Source of the DNA: CAVXSP01 sp963724645
GTDB taxonomy: Bacteria > Acidobacteriota > Vicinamibacteria > Vicinamibacterales > SCN-69-37
Length of the DNA: 64,000 nucleotides
Reading direction: 5' to 3'
NCBI GenBank assembly: GCA_963724645.1
Contig: CAVRVJ010000006.1
Span: 310,001 to 374,000, forward strand
In this document: piece by piece, positions 62,862-64,000 of the stretch
Layout of the letters: every line of letters starts with the position of its first letter
Numbering within the stretch: the stretch's first letter is position 1
Translations under genes and position numbers: made by a program
Notes under the pieces: model-generated
What the model saw: the letters and a program-made list of their open reading frames with translations, nothing else
Database searches by the model: none
What the model was told of the DNA's origin: nothing

Positions 62862-63560
62862 TCACACGCGATTCACGCCGACAGGAGGCTCGCCTTTGAC
62901 AGGCTCCCCGACGCGAATGATGAGAAACAGGCGTGACCCGTCGTCGCTCAAGAACCACGTCTCGCTGACCTTCAGACCGTCCGGCCCTTCGATGTCGGCC
63001 TTGAGCCGCGGGCTGTCCCAGGAGATCCTGGCATCGAACTGGGCGGCGCCGAGTTGATACTTGTGCTTCTTGCCGTCGACTGGAAACGACAGCGTGCGAT
63101 CGAGATCATCAGTGATCGTGAACGCCTCGGGTGTCACGGAGATCTTCAGCGTGGGCGCGATCTCGAGGAGGTCGCGGCGGGTGTCCCGCTGCTCCACGTA
63201 CAGCGCGTACAGTCCGTCCTGCGGCACGCCGGCGCCCCCTCCGGAGGGCCCGCGGCCCGGCGGATTCCCGGCGAACCCGCCGCCACCGCGGGGCGCCCCG
63301 CCGGTCACAGGTCCCCGGCTGACACCGCGGCGATCGTTCGCGGCGCGGGCCGTCTCCGGCCTGTTCGTGGCGGCGTTGACGCTTTCGTCCGGGTTGTAAT
63401 TCCAGGCGCCGGCAAAATCGCTGCGAGACCGGTTCGCCGCGACCGCTGACGTTGACGGAGGCGCAGGCGCCTCGGCCTGCTGGGCGGGCCCCACAGCCAA
63501 TGCGAAGGCGATGAGCAACGTTGCAACCATGGTGACCTGCGCCGAGAACGCAATTACCAT
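62862..63560 (-). CDS. exported protein of unknown function
   Basis: 232 residues; an inner start at 63530 (MVATLLIAFALAVGP) has AGGTCACC before it. The signal peptide is followed by a Gly/Pro/Arg-rich linker (GGGGFAGNPPGRGPSGGG) and a beta-rich C-terminal domain that could be a lipocalin-like fold (TLSFPVDGKKHKYQLGAAQF). The DFAGAWNYNPDES segment resembles lipocalin-like proteins of Acidobacteria. Confidence 0.7.
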   Translation of the reverse strand: MVIAFSAQVTMVATLLIAFALAVGPAQQAEAPAPPSTSAVAANRSRSDFAGAWNYNPDESVNAATNRPETARAANDRRGVSRGPVTGGAPRGGGGFAGNPPGRGPSGGGAGVPQDGLYALYVEQRDTRRDLLEIAPTLKISVTPEAFTITDDLDRTLSFPVDGKKHKYQLGAAQFDARISWDSPRLKADIEGPDGLKVSETWFLSDDGSRLFLIIRVGEPVKGEPPVGVNRV

Positions 63561-63635
63561 TTTAACGGTACGGCGCGAAACCCTCGACCCCGAAGATCCG
63601 AGATCCGCCCCTCTCCTCTATGGCGGTGAGAGCCG

Positions 63636-64000
63636 TCAGGGCCAGCGGCACGGCCGCGGAGGCTGAGGCGTGAACCGCGCCCAGTCTTCCCGGACGGGCG
63701 AAAACACGTCAACCGCGACGCAGCCGTCCGGGCCCGAGAGGGCCTCGTGCGGCACGCCGGCCGCAATGACGTACGTGTCGCCCGGCCGCAACTCGCGAGC
63801 CTCAGCGCCCACCGTGAAACGCAACGAGCCGCTGAGCACGATTCCCATCTGCTCGTTTGGATGCTGATGCAGTTTGACAGGCGTGTTCGGTTCGAGCTCG
63901 ACCACGGCAAACGTCATCTGGCGGCCTACGTTCGCGCGCGCCGTGACGCCGTCCCAGATCGGCACAAGGTCAAGGTCGGAAACGGGGCGAAAGGCAGCCA
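63636..64000 (-). CDS. cupin domain protein, start codon at window edge
   Basis: About 121 residues visible. The frame reads back to the last two bases of the window, which with one outside base would give ATG-GCT-GCC, so only the first base of the start is missing. The cupin metal motif is LHQHPNEQMGIVLSG, with a second His in GVPHEA. Single-domain cupins of this type bind a metal and a small carbohydrate or act as sensors; the substrate is not determinable. Confidence 0.8.
   Translation of the reverse strand, partial: AAFRPVSDLDLVPIWDGVTARANVGRQMTFAVVELEPNTPVKLHQHPNEQMGIVLSGSLRFTVGAEARELRPGDTYVIAAGVPHEALSGPDGCVAVDVFSPVREDWARFTPQPPRPCRWP

Overview
The window is high-GC DNA from a Gram-negative bacterium. 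Evidence for an outer membrane is lpxC, many lipoproteins with lipoboxes and a probable outer-membrane protein. The gene order dprA-topA-trmFO-xerC with hslV-hslU, the two-ECF-sigma background and the style of the lipoproteins fit Acidobacteriota best (Vicinamibacteria-like). That assignment is inference from neighbourhood and was not tested by a search.

Layout. 1-2.4 kb: hslVU protease operon (minus). 2.5-9.8 kb: a block lying between hslV and xerC, with a PEGA-domain secreted protein, two exported unknowns, a zinc-finger anti-sigma/ECF sigma pair, an HTH-receiver fusion, an ABC-F ATPase and a beheaded response regulator. 9.8-15.8 kb: xerC, trmFO, topA, dprA (minus). 16-20.1 kb: TPR protein, lipoprotein, rplU, rpmA, obg, nadD, rsfS (plus). 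20.2-24.2 kb: DUF4214-methyltransferase, comF, tmk, lysA. 24.3-25.6 kb: ECF sigma, STAS protein, small partner. 25.6-31.4 kb: lpxC, uvrA, a sigma-54 activator running in frame into uvrA, and a membrane protein. 31.4-37.5 kb: HD/LuxR regulator, lipoprotein, amino-acid permease, beta-propeller protein, HNH protein. 37.6-42.5 kb: NlpC/P60, mtgA, peptide ABC importer without its ATPases. 42.8-43.9 kb: dead group II reverse transcriptase joined to a dead IS3. 44-46.7 kb: TPR protein plus sigma-54 activator. 46.7-64 kb: ispG, DoxX, L,D-transpeptidase, M23 and M2 peptidases, MATE exporter, a triple RidA protein, Tat-exported amidase, cyclophilin, TPR lipoprotein, outer-membrane protein, VOC and cupin proteins.

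Reading caution. More than twenty genes, including essential ones (topA, rpmA, nadD, ispG, uvrA), are split by one-base indels, many of them in or beside short G/C runs. This looks like sequencing or assembly error, so I give the restored gene extent and mark each break. A split gene here should not be read as evolutionary loss.

The most distinctive non-coding signal is a scatter of palindromic GC-rich elements: a 162-nt imperfect palindrome at 6.5 kb, a perfect 45-bp inverted repeat at 34.3 kb, and copies or relatives lodged inside trmFO, inside the ABC-F gene, at the activator/uvrA junction and upstream of the second ECF sigma. Some share short cores, which suggests one or two mobile repeat families that invade gene ends and coding sequence. 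No tRNA, rRNA or CRISPR array was found.
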